Source: Sphaerolaimus hirsutus (taxonomy: Eukaryota > Nematoda > Chromadorea > Monhysterida > Sphaerolaimidae). Taken from it: a stretch of 64,000 nt of DNA. The translations under genes were made by a program, and so were the position numbers. The notes under the pieces were generated by a model. The model made no database searches. It was not told where the DNA came from and saw nothing but the letters and a program-made list of their open reading frames with translations. Location of the stretch: positions 8,807,504 through 8,871,503 of the forward strand of contig OZ038460.1 in the NCBI GenBank assembly GCA_964036195.1, in the 5' to 3' direction. Positions 53,201 through 63,720 of the stretch are shown here, in pieces. The first letter of the stretch is position 1, and the number at the start of each line of letters is the position of its first letter.

Positions 53201-56200
53201 CAGAAAAAAATATCGAATATCGATATCGAAAAGTCATATCGTCCCAACCCTAGTTGTATTATTAAGTGAGTCCCACCCTCGATCCGGTCCCACTTGTATC
53301 ACTCCCAGCTGTGCCATGTAAGGAAAATATAACTCCCCTGATCTAGTGAAATTAAATTACCTAGTAAACAGATATTACATTGCAAGTGAACCGTATTATC
53401 TCGAATTGGCCCCATGGGGTTTATTATTTCGTCAAAAATTTTTGTGAATATACTTGTGAACAATACGTTCTAACATACCCCAAACCGGTAATGAATGTGA
53501 CCGAAAAGGATATATTTGAGAATTTTAATGTTCATAGCTACTTACACAAGGTAAATATAATTATGTGTAGCTGCGGTGCAAATCGACAGAAATAAATACA
53601 TCATGTACATTGCATACGGGGGTATTTTAAGGCGGGGGGTTTATGTTTCCTCAGCTCAAAAAAACCTGGGGGTATTTCGAGTGGTGATTTTTTCAAAGTG
53701 GGGATAATTCGGGGTAATACGGTGTTCTTGAAAGGATCAGTCAAAAATATTCCTCCTTGAATATCCCCACTTCTATTACTCCCAGTTAAAACGGTATAAT
53801 ATTACAAAAATACAGACACATCTTGACTTATCCACCGTATTTCCTCGAAATACTTCCTTGAATTAAGGCCCCTTGAAATACCCCCAGGACTTAGCGAACT
53901 GAGGAACCCCCCCCCCCCCGCCCCCGTTGTTGTTGATGCCATGATAGCGATTCAGCCACTCATACCGATGCCACCTTCAAGGAGGGGAAGTGTTTGAAAC
54001 AGTAGACGCAAATGAATAACTTTTTGTAGGGCATGAGAATCTGTCCCTCGATCATGTGGCACTGGGGGTGTGAATTCACGAAACAACAAATACACAAAAA
54101 ATTGCATTTTTCCATAATAGCATAACTGACAAAATTGCTTCCGCTAGTCCGCAGGCCTTCACTTAAGCTTTGCCACCCCAAGGTGCGTGTGGTGCTCACT
54201 AGGGACTGGCCTGATACTGACTGGAACATGTTGTTTTACTATGGTGGAAAAAGTATGCTTTTTGCATTTTCGTTGTTTCGTTAATTCACTTGGTGAACGG
54301 CAGCTACACACAGACTGGCTTGTGTAAAGATGTATGTCTGTTGATAAATCATCATACCGTATTTGCTTGAATAATTCCCCTGGGGGATTATTATTTCGTC
54401 AGAGGTTTTTGAGGGGGGATTATTCAAGGGGGGAATTTTTTTTCGTCAAAGTTTTCAAGCATGTTTCTATCAACTCATTCAATGAAATATGCTCTATTGA
54501 CACAATAATGTGCCATTTTTGTTCAAATTGGGTACAACAAATTGATCAAATCTCTTCAGGGGGGGTTTATTCCCTCGCTCGTCTTACAGAGGAGGGGGGA
54601 TTATTCAAGGGGGAACTATTCAAGCAAATAAATACGGTATATCCCGTCTGGTCACACTAAATACCCTAACTTTTGGGCATGTGAAAGCCAATTTTTTACT
54701 ATGATTCTTCACGAAAATTTCTGGCGAAATACACTACCGTGCAGAATAGTTGGGGCTCTCCACCCATAGGAAATGGGAGGCTTTTTGTCCACCACACTTT
54801 TGTTGCTTCCCACTCTGTTAAACCGTGCTCAATTTTGATGCCGTTTGAGTATGTTGGGGTTTGCGATCGGGGCTTTGACTAAAAAAATTTTTTGCTCGAA
54901 AAATCCCCCAGGCAAGATACAAGGGGGTCAATAAAAAGGTGGTCGATAAAAAAACGATTTGGATGATTGATTTTGAAGCTTAATAACTCAACCATTTCTC
55001 AGCTGAGCTGGACCGTTCAACGCTTATAATGATCGTAAGGACCTGAAGATTCCGTTTTTGTATTTGCATTAGTGATGTCTAAATTTTGTATGCCGAATTG
55101 ACCTGATATTTCAAAACAAACAGATAAATTTATCTTAAAATGCTGTCGTATACTTTGTATGAAAAAAAACATCTGGCTCAGAAATTTTGTGAATATCTCT
55201 TTCCAATCAAAAATCCACTTCAAACTTATCAGTGGTGTCACAATTACTTATACTAATTTGACTGACATGGTTTCTGATATAAATTTGTTTTCGAACATGT
55301 TATCATTTACTTTAAACAGACAGAATTCATATGAAAAAAAACTTTTCAATATCTTTTTCCAAACAAAAGTTATAGCACTTCAAACTTTCATTTTCTTTCC
55401 ATCAAAAATACTTGCACATTACATCTGGACAGCTGGATCAAGTTTTCTCCTCAAAAGAGTGATACCAAAACTTAGACAGCAAAACCCAAAACTTTACACA
55501 CCAAATAGTCCCACTTACGAGTAGGCTTACCCACATTCTGAGTGACTGACAATGGATAAAAAACTGGCTGAAAAAATACCATGCCACAGTCCCACATATG
55601 CATAACTGTCTGCCATTCATGCTTAGAATGTTCCTGGCTGCTCACAGAGCTCAGCAACACAGGGAGACAGTGTCCATATTGAAAATTTTGTTCAAAAATG
55701 AAGATAGGGATAGGATACAAACCATATAAAAGAATCTAGGCAGCTACTGCCCAAAACAAGAGAAGTACCAGCTATTTTGAAACACAAACAAATTTAGTGA
55801 ATTTTGTTACTATACTAAGAATATATGCACATACAGACCTCAGGGGTGGTCATCCTGGGCAGATGTTAAAAACACCCCACAGTACCCACCAATGGTATCT
55901 AAACATTGTGCACGTTCAACCTTTGAATTTTTGGCAATGTTTATCCTGCAGCAAAAAGTCCCAACTATTCTGCACGCTAGTTTAATACCCCGTGCAATCA
56001 CCCATCTCGAATTAACCCTTCACAAAATCCCTGGGGGTATTTCGAAGAAATACGGTATTTACAAAAACTGCATTTTCTCGTTATGTTGCAAATGTTCTAT
56101 CTTTCTGTATATATTCATAATGTGGCTTGGTGAACGTTTTCATTTCTCAGTGTCTATTTTTCCATCTTTGTTCAATGCAATTAGCTGTACATCGGGAAGG

Positions 56201-59200
56201 TTTCTTTTCTTTTTGCAACTGCCAATGCTAACTGACTTAACCTGTAACGTAATTATCTCGGATAGCTGGGGGGGGGGGCAATGCGCGTCGGTTGCCGCGC
56301 TGAGCTGTGCGTTCGTGTGAACTTCGCGTGCGCGTTGCCCCGCTTTTAGTGCGGTGCACTGCACTTCGTGCGGTGTCGTGCCTAAGATGCGGTAGGCTGC
56401 GGTGCGATGCAAATGGAGTCTACCGGCGCGTATGTGTTCGAATCACGGCTACATTGTTCTAGCCGAGGATATAAAGTCGTCTTTGCACTGGATACATCAC
56501 ATGCACCTCGGCTCTGACGCATACGAACGTCTAACGGATGAAGTAGGTAGGTAATCTATTTCCGGCTGTCAGCACTAGTCTATTTCTGCAAAGCACCAAT
56601 CGGAAAGCCGTAAAGGTCAAATAAATAAGCCACAAAGTTTCACCGCGGCCATAATTTCTGCAGTCCAGCCAAGCAACATGCGTTATAAAAGGCAGCGCAG
56701 TCTCAGTCTGCGAGCAATGCACTCTATTCAACTGTCGAATAAACAGTTGCCAGCCGGCGACAAAAACGGCACTTGCAAATTAGGCAAAAGCGTGCGAAAT
56801 CTTGATGAATTCCATGGCACACAATTCAAAGTAAGCAGCAGAATTGATAGCAAGGTGTGTTGTGTTTTTGCTGGTTTATGGGATAAGTATATAAGGATGC
56901 GGACAGTGATCGGGTAAATGCATATATTTGTATTACCACCGATATGTATGGTCTTTGTTGGTTTTCGTTGTTGTTCAGTCGTGATTGATTTTGCAAAGAC
57001 TTTAATAAATATCTGTTTAAACTGTTTGCAGCAAAGCTGGTGGAAAAAACTGAATTTTTGTATAAAACTGATCGATTATGGGTGTCTCATGCAAAATTTT
57101 ATGGAAAATGAACCAGATGAAAGGACACAAAAACTATGTATAGGGATGAAAAAGACGTTTTATTTAAAGGTCCCGTTAAAAAAACGAAAACACTTTTTAA
57201 AGTATTTTTTTTCATAACACCCCTTGATCGTTAGAAGTCAACATACACATCTGTATAACTCAAATATGATAATGAAATATTGAAGAAATCATATAATTTA
57301 CCTATAGAAATTACCTAATAATCCTTAAAAAACAACATCTTCCAGGCTAAAAATATCTTCCAGTGTAAAATTCGCTCTCACATGTGAAAAAGTATTCGCC
57401 TTTACGTTTTACATGAAAAAGTACCCACTTTTACATATTCTGTGAAGAAAAGTACTTGCTTTTACATTTGCCAGGGAAAAAGTATTTACTCACTATTACA
57501 TTTTCCTGTTAAAAAGTATTTTACACACATGTACTCTTCCATTTACTCTTAAAGTACGAGTAAAAAGTATTTTACATTTTCTTTACTCAGCAGTGAGTAA
57601 AAAGTATTTTACATGTACATATACTTTGAAAAAGTTCAGTAATTTGTACAACTCTGGATAGGCCTTTGATCACCCTCAATATTTGAGCAATATCTCATAC
57701 CATTATTCAAGCACTGCTCCATGCCCAACTTCACTTAAGTCCCGAATTCTGCATGAAAGGTGATAAATCTATGTAGCAAGTCAACATAATATGGATTTTT
57801 TTGGCAAAATGGACTTATAATGTAATCCAATGGATCCAAATACAGCCACTATATTGCTTTAAATAACATCATAAAGTACTGCCACGTGTCTGATCTACCT
57901 GTATACACTCCACTAAAAAGTCGTTGTCCTATTGATTTTTGGTTCAGTGGCGAACCATGCATTCAATATGGGTCACTGAGGGGTGGAACTAACACATAGG
58001 GGGGTAATGATGTCAACCTTTTACAGTAGAAATATGGCCCCTCCTGTGTGTATAGTCAAAATTTCGTTTACCGAGAAAAGCGCATTCCACAATTTTTTGT
58101 TGCTTTTTACATTTTGCAAAATGCATACAGCTATGAACTGGCACAGTGCTAACATTTCTTTAATTCAACAATACATACTATGCCACGATTGTCAACATAA
58201 TGCAAAATTATCATGGCATGCTTCCAACGTGAGACAAATCAGTATCAAGTCCACCGCGTATACCATTTTGGAAACTAATTCGCGAATAAGTGATTATTAT
58301 TTGAATGGTGGATGTCTTATTCATCGTTTGAACATGTTTTTTCTTTGTTTTAAACTTATCACAAAAAGGACAAAGACTTTTTCCACCTGAAATTTGACTT
58401 TGGATGGCTGTCAAACGAGCAGCAGCAAACCCAGACAACTAAAAATCGACGTGTGCACTAAAGGCCCCGTAATCTACAAGAATTCATCCCATGTATTTAT
58501 ATCCTGACATAGGTCACAGCATGGAGAGATTTATTTTAAATTCCCGATCAGTAGGACAAATACTTTTCCTGGAGTGTATGTTGATTTATAACCATATTTG
58601 GGAACTAAAAAACAATTTTTTTATATAAAAAACAACGTTTTTTTCCATCCCTAGTTAATCTTGATTTAAATGTAAAATTATGCACCTACATGCAAAAAGT
58701 TGCAAATTATCTTGTGAATCAGTACTGAAAATTTCAGCTGCCATTTCAAAACTTTTTGATGCTCGCATTTGAAAAACGTGTTTTGAACAGTTTTCCTTTA
58801 AACTGAATTTGTCCAAGTGTTTGTTGACCCAGAACAAGTATTTGGTAAGCTAGGTGGTGTGCGTTTTTTATAATAAAACATATGCTAAAAAATTATATGC
58901 TGCCGTAAATTATAAAATTGTATTCTAAAATATTATTATATGGACGTTTTAGAATCTTACGTCGACCATAAACCGGGGCAGGCCTGATACGCACATTTGC
59001 CTGTTTTTTCACTTGACACTTTTTCAAGTGATTTTCAGATATGAGTGAAGTGAAAAAAGTTCACTTATGTCATTGCGCAACTTTTCTCACTTTACTCATA
59101 TCTGAAAATCACTTGAAAGAGTGCCATGTGAAAAACAGTGAAAAATGGCTATTTTTCACTGTTTTTTCACTTGACACATTTTCAAGTGATTTTCAGATAT

Positions 59201-62200
59201 GAGTGAAGTGAAAAAAAGTTCACTAATGTCATTGGGAAACTTTTTTTCACTTTACTCATATCTGAAAATCACTTGAAAAAGTGTCAAGTGAAAAAAACGG
59301 GCACATGTGCGTATCGGGCAGATGTGCGTATCAGTGCACCCCCCATAAACCCACTATTCGGAATAAATTAGTACGTATTTAGCTCGCGCTGGACGTTAGA
59401 TACATATCTAGGTATTTACGCCTTTTCGTATGCGTCAAATGTGTGTCTTGAATTATTACGAGTTGGTGATATCTCAATTATTTGATTCTATTATACTGTG
59501 ATTATATTTGTGAAATGCCATTAAGTGCATTTATTTCGGTCGAACGTTTCCATAGTTGTTGCATAAACACCTAAATCCGACGTCACGATTCACCACATTG
59601 TCACAGACATTCTGGGCGGCATGTCGGGCGGTGGTGTTCGCTTCCGTGCTCATGGTGGTGGGCGCGGTCATGTCCGTCCTGGGCTACTTCGACGAGACGC
59701 TGGCCACCGTGTTGGTTGCACTGTTTTACACTGTTTTACCTTACAACATGATACGGCAGTGGGTCGCTTGACTGTTGCTGCACGTGCAATTATCACATTT
59801 TACCTGTAATTAGTGAGTACGGCAGTTTGTGAGCTGTGTGGCAGTCTGTAAATGATTGATCGAACAATGGCCGATCATAATTTTTTTAATCATTTTAGTG
59901 ATTTCTGTGCATCGCAATTTCTGCCACTTATGCCTAAAGCTGCGTTTACACTGGCTCGTGTGACGACAAATTGTTTTTTGCGCTTCAACTTTATGTCACG
60001 AAAATTGAATATTTGTTGTGTCAGACACCTAGATCTCGATCACTCTTTTTGCCTGGACAAACATGAATTTTCATATATGATGTAATCATACACAATAAAA
60101 CAAAACAAAATTTTGTTGTCACAGGTTCTCGGTTCGGTTGACGGTCATTTGTTCTATGCAGCCTCGTTAACGAGTCCACCTAGGCAAAAATAGGCAAAAA
60201 TAGGCAAAAAGGCAAAAAGTGGGATCGAGATCTAGGTGTCTGACACAACAAATATTCAATTTTCGTGACACTTAAAGTTAAAGAAAGAAAAGAAAACATT
60301 TTCGTGACATTTAAAGAAAGTTGAAGCCCAAAATTTTTTTTGTCGTCACACGTGCCAGTATAAACGCAGCTGAAGAAGCAAAACACGCACTATTTACCTA
60401 CACATTATGCTAATCACTTGACATTTTTCGACCACTTTGCAGCCACGTCTGGAACGCCACCTTACACGATTACGTTCCACGTTTGGACACGGTCCGTCTA
60501 GTGCAGTTTAAATCGTTGGGCTACATCGGACCAGTGGTGATGGGCTTCGGCACTTTCATACTGATGATCGCCTGTGTGATGACATTGGAGAACAGAGACA
60601 AACACGCAGAGGTTATAGAAAGATTACCTGCAGAGGGCAGCACACCGGTGAGACGGGCGGATAATTTTTTCTTTCTTTATTTCTTTGTAGATAAACTAAT
60701 TTAAGGAATCAATTCCAAGTCAGTACGTATTTATCAAAAGGGCAAAGTTTAGTCTAGCCTGTGCTCTGGAACACTAACACTTATGTAAACGTGATTTTAC
60801 CGATTTTCCATCTCAGAATTTTGGTTAGGATATGCTTGCGTTGGAACGCAAAATTTAGGCGCTTATGGATGAAATTCGCTTATTGAATGAAATTCTGACA
60901 AAATATTTAATTAAAAAACCCAACTATTATTTCACAAAACGCTATTAGTAGAAACCTCCGACCCTGTGACGATGACAATGAAGAACATACCAAAACCAGA
61001 TAAAATAGCGAATTATAGGAAGCCGATGACAGGGCATCCAATGGGGGGTGGTAGTCATCTAAACCCGCTAGTCATCTAGACCGGCTCCTCATCTGTTTCT
61101 ACTCGCCACTCGTCTATACTTGCTAGTCATCTATGCACCTTAATTGGGGTGTAGATGAGCAGTGGGCACGAAATTAGTTGCAGTGTTCCCATGAAGACAG
61201 TGCAGGCAGCAAACACAAAGGACCCACAGCAATATGTAGATATGCCTTTTTTGTTTGCCCACCACCCTGAGTTATACAATTTTTAAACATGTGTTCCACT
61301 TCCACATGCAAAAAAATATTTGATTTCAGTTGACTCAAAATTTCAGTGTGTGGTGTGCCATTGGAGATTCCATAGCAGGGGCCTTAACTATATTCTTTAT
61401 GTTTTTCATAACATTCTAGCCAATAATATGTAAAGTTTCATGGCACCTACCCAACTATACATGTGTTTAGAAGAGGTCATTCCACAGTGCACCACACACT
61501 GAATTTTTTTGTTATGCAGTCGAACACTGCCACGAATCCCCTGTGCTGTGCTTATCCCCTGCCTGCGCCCCATCTACACCCCCAATAAAGGAACATATTT
61601 AGATGACTAGTGGGTATAATTGTGTAGTGAATTGAAATAGATGAGTAGTGGGTCTTGATGACTAGCAGAAAAAGATAAGTAGCAGGGAATAGATAAGTAG
61701 TGGATTTAGGTGACTAGTTGGTGTGGATGACTACTAGGGTTGGGGAACCGAACCGACCCGAACCGAACCGAACCGAGAACCGAGCACTATTTTGGAACCG
61801 AGAACTGAGAACCGGAACCGAGCTTGAGAACCGAACGGGAACCGAGAACCGGCACTTATACCCGGAACCGAAGTAAATACCCGAAAGAACCGAAATTTTT
61901 TAGGAATCTTTAAGTTTTTAAACAGCGTTTTTTCAACACCTACATCTAACCCTTTAAACAGCAGCTGAACATCTTGGTGCATGTTCAGAATTGCAAAATT
62001 CATCTGTTCGCAAAATGATTGTGCGGGAGCGTGTAATTTCACAAATACTCCAGCGACATTACACCTTACAATGAAATCTACCATATCCCACCCTGAATAA
62101 ATGAACGAACATAAAAAAATTTCATCATACTTATCAAATTGCTTTGATAAATATGATGAATTTTTTTTGATGTATGTTCGTTTATTCAGATGGGATATGG

Positions 62201-63370
62201 TAGATTTCATTGTAAGGTGTAATGTCGCTGCAGTATACACATTATCACTGGTAGTAGTTTTCATTGGTTTTGTGGCAGTTTTAACTGTAGTTGGCAAAAG
62301 TTATTTATGTTTGTACTCAAAATAATACGCGTACTCACTCGCGTACTACATAAATACATTTACGTTTCCTCCAGAAAAAATACCAGTACTCATTTACTCG
62401 TGTACTATTTGAAAGTACGCGAGTACAGAAAACGTATATGTTTGCTTTTACAGTTTTTTAAATACCAGTATTATTATAACAACTCTGATTTCTGCATTCT
62501 ACCATGAAATAATAAGCTGTGATATGCGCCTGTAGTATGAAATATCCAACCAATGTACTTACATGTAAACTTGGGTATATTGTTTTTCTGTTGTTCAGCC
62601 GATTATTACCCGATACCCGGTTATTTTATTACCCGGAACCGAAATTTTGATCATTTTAGAACCGAAAGAACCGGACCGGAACCGAGTTAAAGAACCGAAC
62701 CGAGAACCGGAACCGAAAATTTTCAGGAACCGAGAACCGATACCCGAACCGAAATCTTTTGGAACCGAGAACCGAGAACCGGAACCGAAAATTTTGAAAT
62801 TCCCAACCCTAATGACTACTGGGTATGAATGACTATTGGCGCAGGCTCCTTAAAAGCATATACCAATAATTCATTTTCCACATTGCTGCATGTGCATTTG
62901 AAACTTGCCATTCAACCTGTCAACTGAAATCTGAATTCACATAAAAAACAGTTGACATCCAGTGTGTTTAGCGCCAATCGAGCAATAACAGGCTATTTTC
63001 TTTGTTATCAGCATCAGCAACCACCATTCACTGGGAATTTTTTATCAATTTCTGATGTGATTTATCAAAAAATTGAACCTCAAACTTCGCCAATCGATAT
63101 CCTCCCTCCACTAGGCCAATTCGGCCGTGAGTCGGCCACTAGACGGGTCCAACACGGCGACCACCACCGTGCCCGGCGCGAACAACACCGACGGCGCCAA
63201 ATTGGCGCCAGTCGTCGTCGGCAGTGGCGTCGATTTGAAGCCCAACGCCGTGCGCAACAGTAGTTCTAGAGCGTGCTCGAAAAATGACGAAAGCGAGATG
63301 AGCGGAACCGCGACTGTGGTGGAGAATGAAGGCAAGACGAGTGCCAGTCACTTAAAGTTTGAGGATGGAG
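40306..63370 (+). CDS. TMEM200-like (DUF2371) two-pass membrane protein, 3' end beyond window (gene 5)
   Basis: Exons: 40306-40375, 48193-48302, 49148-49255, 52502-52708, 59607-59710, 60443-60647, 63115-63370, running on past donor GTCAGT. All junction phases agree. Surest are the fifth and sixth: TM1 FASVLMVVGAVMSVLGYF (about 173-193), a loop with glycosylation site NAT (about 204-206), TM2 LGYIGPVVMGFGTFILMIAC (about 226-248), then ENRDKHAEVI. TM1 ending in LGY(W/F) and TM2 followed by ENRD are TMEM200 hallmarks; function of the family is poorly known. The N-terminus has basic KKRFVVKKKVDRR and Ala/Gly/Asn-rich linkers; the last exon is Ser/Thr/Asn-rich. Exons 1-4 are less sure: exon 1 rests on ATG, donor and phase, and exon 4 may start further left. 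A CpG-rich stretch at 49.6-51.3 kb could be an inner promoter. Confidence 0.6.
41221..42480. other. Intronic sequence with a weak inverted pair around 41480-41860
   Basis: GGCATGCCCGGC/GCCGGGCATGTC-type segments and ATGGAAAT(C/G)GAT occur in opposite orientation at 41505-41560 and 41750-41830, suggesting an old fold-back element. Nothing else is defined. Confidence 0.35.
42748..43406. mobile_element. TAGGGTTGGCCGATG-class element
   Basis: The flanks GTGTAGTA (42740-42747, 43407-43414) are a perfect 8-bp duplication. The interior matches the SUB1-intron copy at 25742-26404. It sits inside a larger TAGGGATG-ended element of about 42498-43902 whose duplication is not clear. Confidence 0.85.
43675..43840. 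mobile_element. CCCACACACGCTAGTTGACAT MITE, + orientation
   Basis: The inverted ends GGCCCCACACACGCTAGTTG and CAACTAGCGTGTGGGGGCC enclose an asymmetric centre (AATTCAAAGATTGCG to CAAGCTTTGAATC). The second copy at 45909-46072 has the centre in the opposite direction. Confidence 0.75.
44457..44670. mobile_element. CCGTATT-class element carrying AATAGAACGGCAGCCTCC tandem units
   Basis: It is bordered by TA on both sides, with ends CCGTATTTCTTTTAATAGAA and TTCTATTAGAATAAATATGG. The centre has at least four copies of an 18-bp unit containing AATAGAACGGCAGCC. Confidence 0.65.
44680..45900. other. Gene 5 intron sequence with no defined feature
   Basis: No protein-like exon in phase and no paired repeat were seen. 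A short inverted pair around 45180-45460 (AATTGTTGAAAAGTC against GACTT) is too weak to call. Confidence 0.35.
45909..46072. mobile_element. CCCACACACGCTAGTTGACAT MITE, opposite orientation
   Basis: It has the same ends as 43675-43840, with the asymmetric centre (GGATC..GAATTCAAAG..AATTAGGAACGG order) reversed. Confidence 0.75.
46375..46612. mobile_element. CAAGGACGTAGCC-class MITE
   Basis: It runs from CAAGGACGTAGCCAGGGG to CCTGGCTACGTCCCTG. The flanks GCTACCAA (46367-46374, 46613-46620) are a perfect 8-bp duplication. A TGCGCGCTTGCGCGCA palindrome lies inside. Confidence 0.9.
46630..48100. other. Gene 5 intron 1 sequence without further defined features
   Basis: About 46660-46770 has GCGCCATGGCGC palindromes, probably a degraded TAGTGATG-class MITE ending in TCATCACTAG. 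The rest is AT-rich with no exon in phase. Confidence 0.35.
48978..49106. mobile_element. CAGGGGTCTC-class MITE just upstream of a gene 5 exon
   Basis: It runs from CAGGGGTCTCCAATGGGGG to GGAGACCCCTG. The flanks CCGCCGAG (48970-48977) and CCGCAGAG (49107-49114) match 7 of 8. It ends only 41 bp before the exon at 49148. Confidence 0.8.
49500..51330. other. CpG-rich intronic island of gene 5
   Basis: This stretch has far more CpG and GC than its surroundings, with long accidental reading frames on both strands. No exon with a matching phase stood out. It could hold an alternative promoter or first exon (for example around 50821). Confidence 0.35.
51377..52147. mobile_element. TAGGGATGGCC-class element
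   Basis: It runs from TAGGGATGGCCAAGGGTTT to TTTTCGGCCATCCTTA. The flanks CTCTACAC (51369-51376) and ATCTACAC (52148-52155) match 7 of 8. It contains a partial CAGAGTTG-class segment ending at about 51695. Confidence 0.75.
52760..53070. mobile_element. CCGTATT-class element
   Basis: It runs from CCTTATTGCCTCGAATTATC to TTTCGAGGAAATACGG, bordered by TA. A C-run lies at 52800-52813. It is 51 bp downstream of the 52708 exon end. Confidence 0.7.
53082..53252. mobile_element. TAGGGTTGG-class MITE with ATATCGAT arrays
   Basis: It runs from TAGGGTTGGGAGTGGGACG to CGTCCCAACCCTA. The flanks GTCGTATT (53074-53081) and GTTGTATT (53253-53260) match 7 of 8. The 171-bp element is nearly all ATATCGA iterations. 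Confidence 0.8.
53391..53722. mobile_element. CCGTATT-class element
   Basis: It runs from CCGTATTATCTCGAATTGGC to ATTCGGGGTAATACGG. The TA borders are eroded (AA and TG). Confidence 0.6.
54357..54637. mobile_element. CCGTATT-class element, nested
   Basis: It runs from CCGTATTTGCTTGAATAATTC to CAAGCAAATAAATACGG with TA on both sides and GGGGGATTATTCAAGG repeats inside. Confidence 0.75.
54732..55982. mobile_element. Tc1/mariner-like relative of 5244-6179, reverse orientation
   Basis: It starts CACTACCGTGCAGAATAGTTG and ends CAACTATTCTGCACGCTAGT. Several blocks match the reverse of 5244-6179 (GGGAAGCAACAAAAGTGTGG, AAAATTGATTTTGAAGCTTAA-like). No transposase survives. Confidence 0.65.
56060..57137. 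other. Gene 5 intron 4 sequence, no defined feature
   Basis: A CpG-rich patch lies at 56270-56420. No exon in phase was found. Confidence 0.35.
57138..58653. mobile_element. TAGGGATGAAAAA-class composite element
   Basis: It starts TAGGGATGAAAAAGACG and ends AACGTTTTTTTCCATCCCTA. It includes a CAGAGTTG-class segment with GTAAAAAGTATTTTAC iterations ending at about 57655. No clear 8-bp duplication. Confidence 0.55.
58985..59335. mobile_element. Double-hairpin element with CTGATACGCACAT ends
   Basis: The ends CTGATACGCACAT and ATGTGCGTATCAG are inverted. Inside are two successive inverted pairs of CACTTGACACTTTTTCAAGTG and TTTCAGATATGAGTGAAGTG. Confidence 0.65.
61040..62860. mobile_element. 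TAGTCATCTA-repeat element split by a nested TAGGGTTGG element
   Basis: Iterations of TAGTCATCTA at the left and their inverse TAGATGACTAG(T/C) at the right flank a unique centre with CACACAC(T/C)GAA. The insertion at 61735-62811 lies in the right-hand array. Outer borders are approximate. Confidence 0.55.
61735..62811. mobile_element. TAGGGTTGG-class element with AACCG arrays (uninterrupted copy)
   Basis: The flanks ATGACTAC (61727-61734, 62812-62819) are a perfect 8-bp duplication. It is colinear with 6888-9019 but lacks the 1048-bp insertion of that copy. Confidence 0.9.
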
Positions 63371-63720
63371 GTCAGTTGGAGGGAGATATACAGCGCTTCT
63401 TCATTTTGCTCTTGCATCCTGAGCTGTGGCAGTGTCGATAGTGCATATTTACTTTTTTAAATTTCTTTTCTCTATCTGAAAATCTATCTGAGTTATCTGA
63501 AAATTTCGGCTGTGGGAGAATGGCACACCCGAACTAACATATGTGCACAACAACACATGAATCCTTATACTGGTGAACTCGGCTCAGAAAGTCAACTTCG
63601 GTTGTCAACTAGAGTGCGTCGCGACTATGTGCACAATATTTCATAGTTTTCAAAATTTTCTACGCCGATATTCTACCTATATTAAAGTGATCTGAAAAAA
63701 TTTCAATAGTTTTCTGAATA

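Larger units (their letters stand above)
53835..56055. mobile_element. CCGTATT-class element, outer of a nest
   Basis: It starts CCGTATTTCCTCGAAATAC and ends TTCGAAGAAATACGG, followed by TA. It holds two further elements: 54357-54637 (same class, TA borders on both sides) and 54732-55982. Confidence 0.55.

Noticed and set aside
61734-62297. A 187-codon minus-strand frame
   Set aside because: It lies wholly in the TAGGGTTGG-class element and is made largely of its repeat arrays; no transposase motifs.
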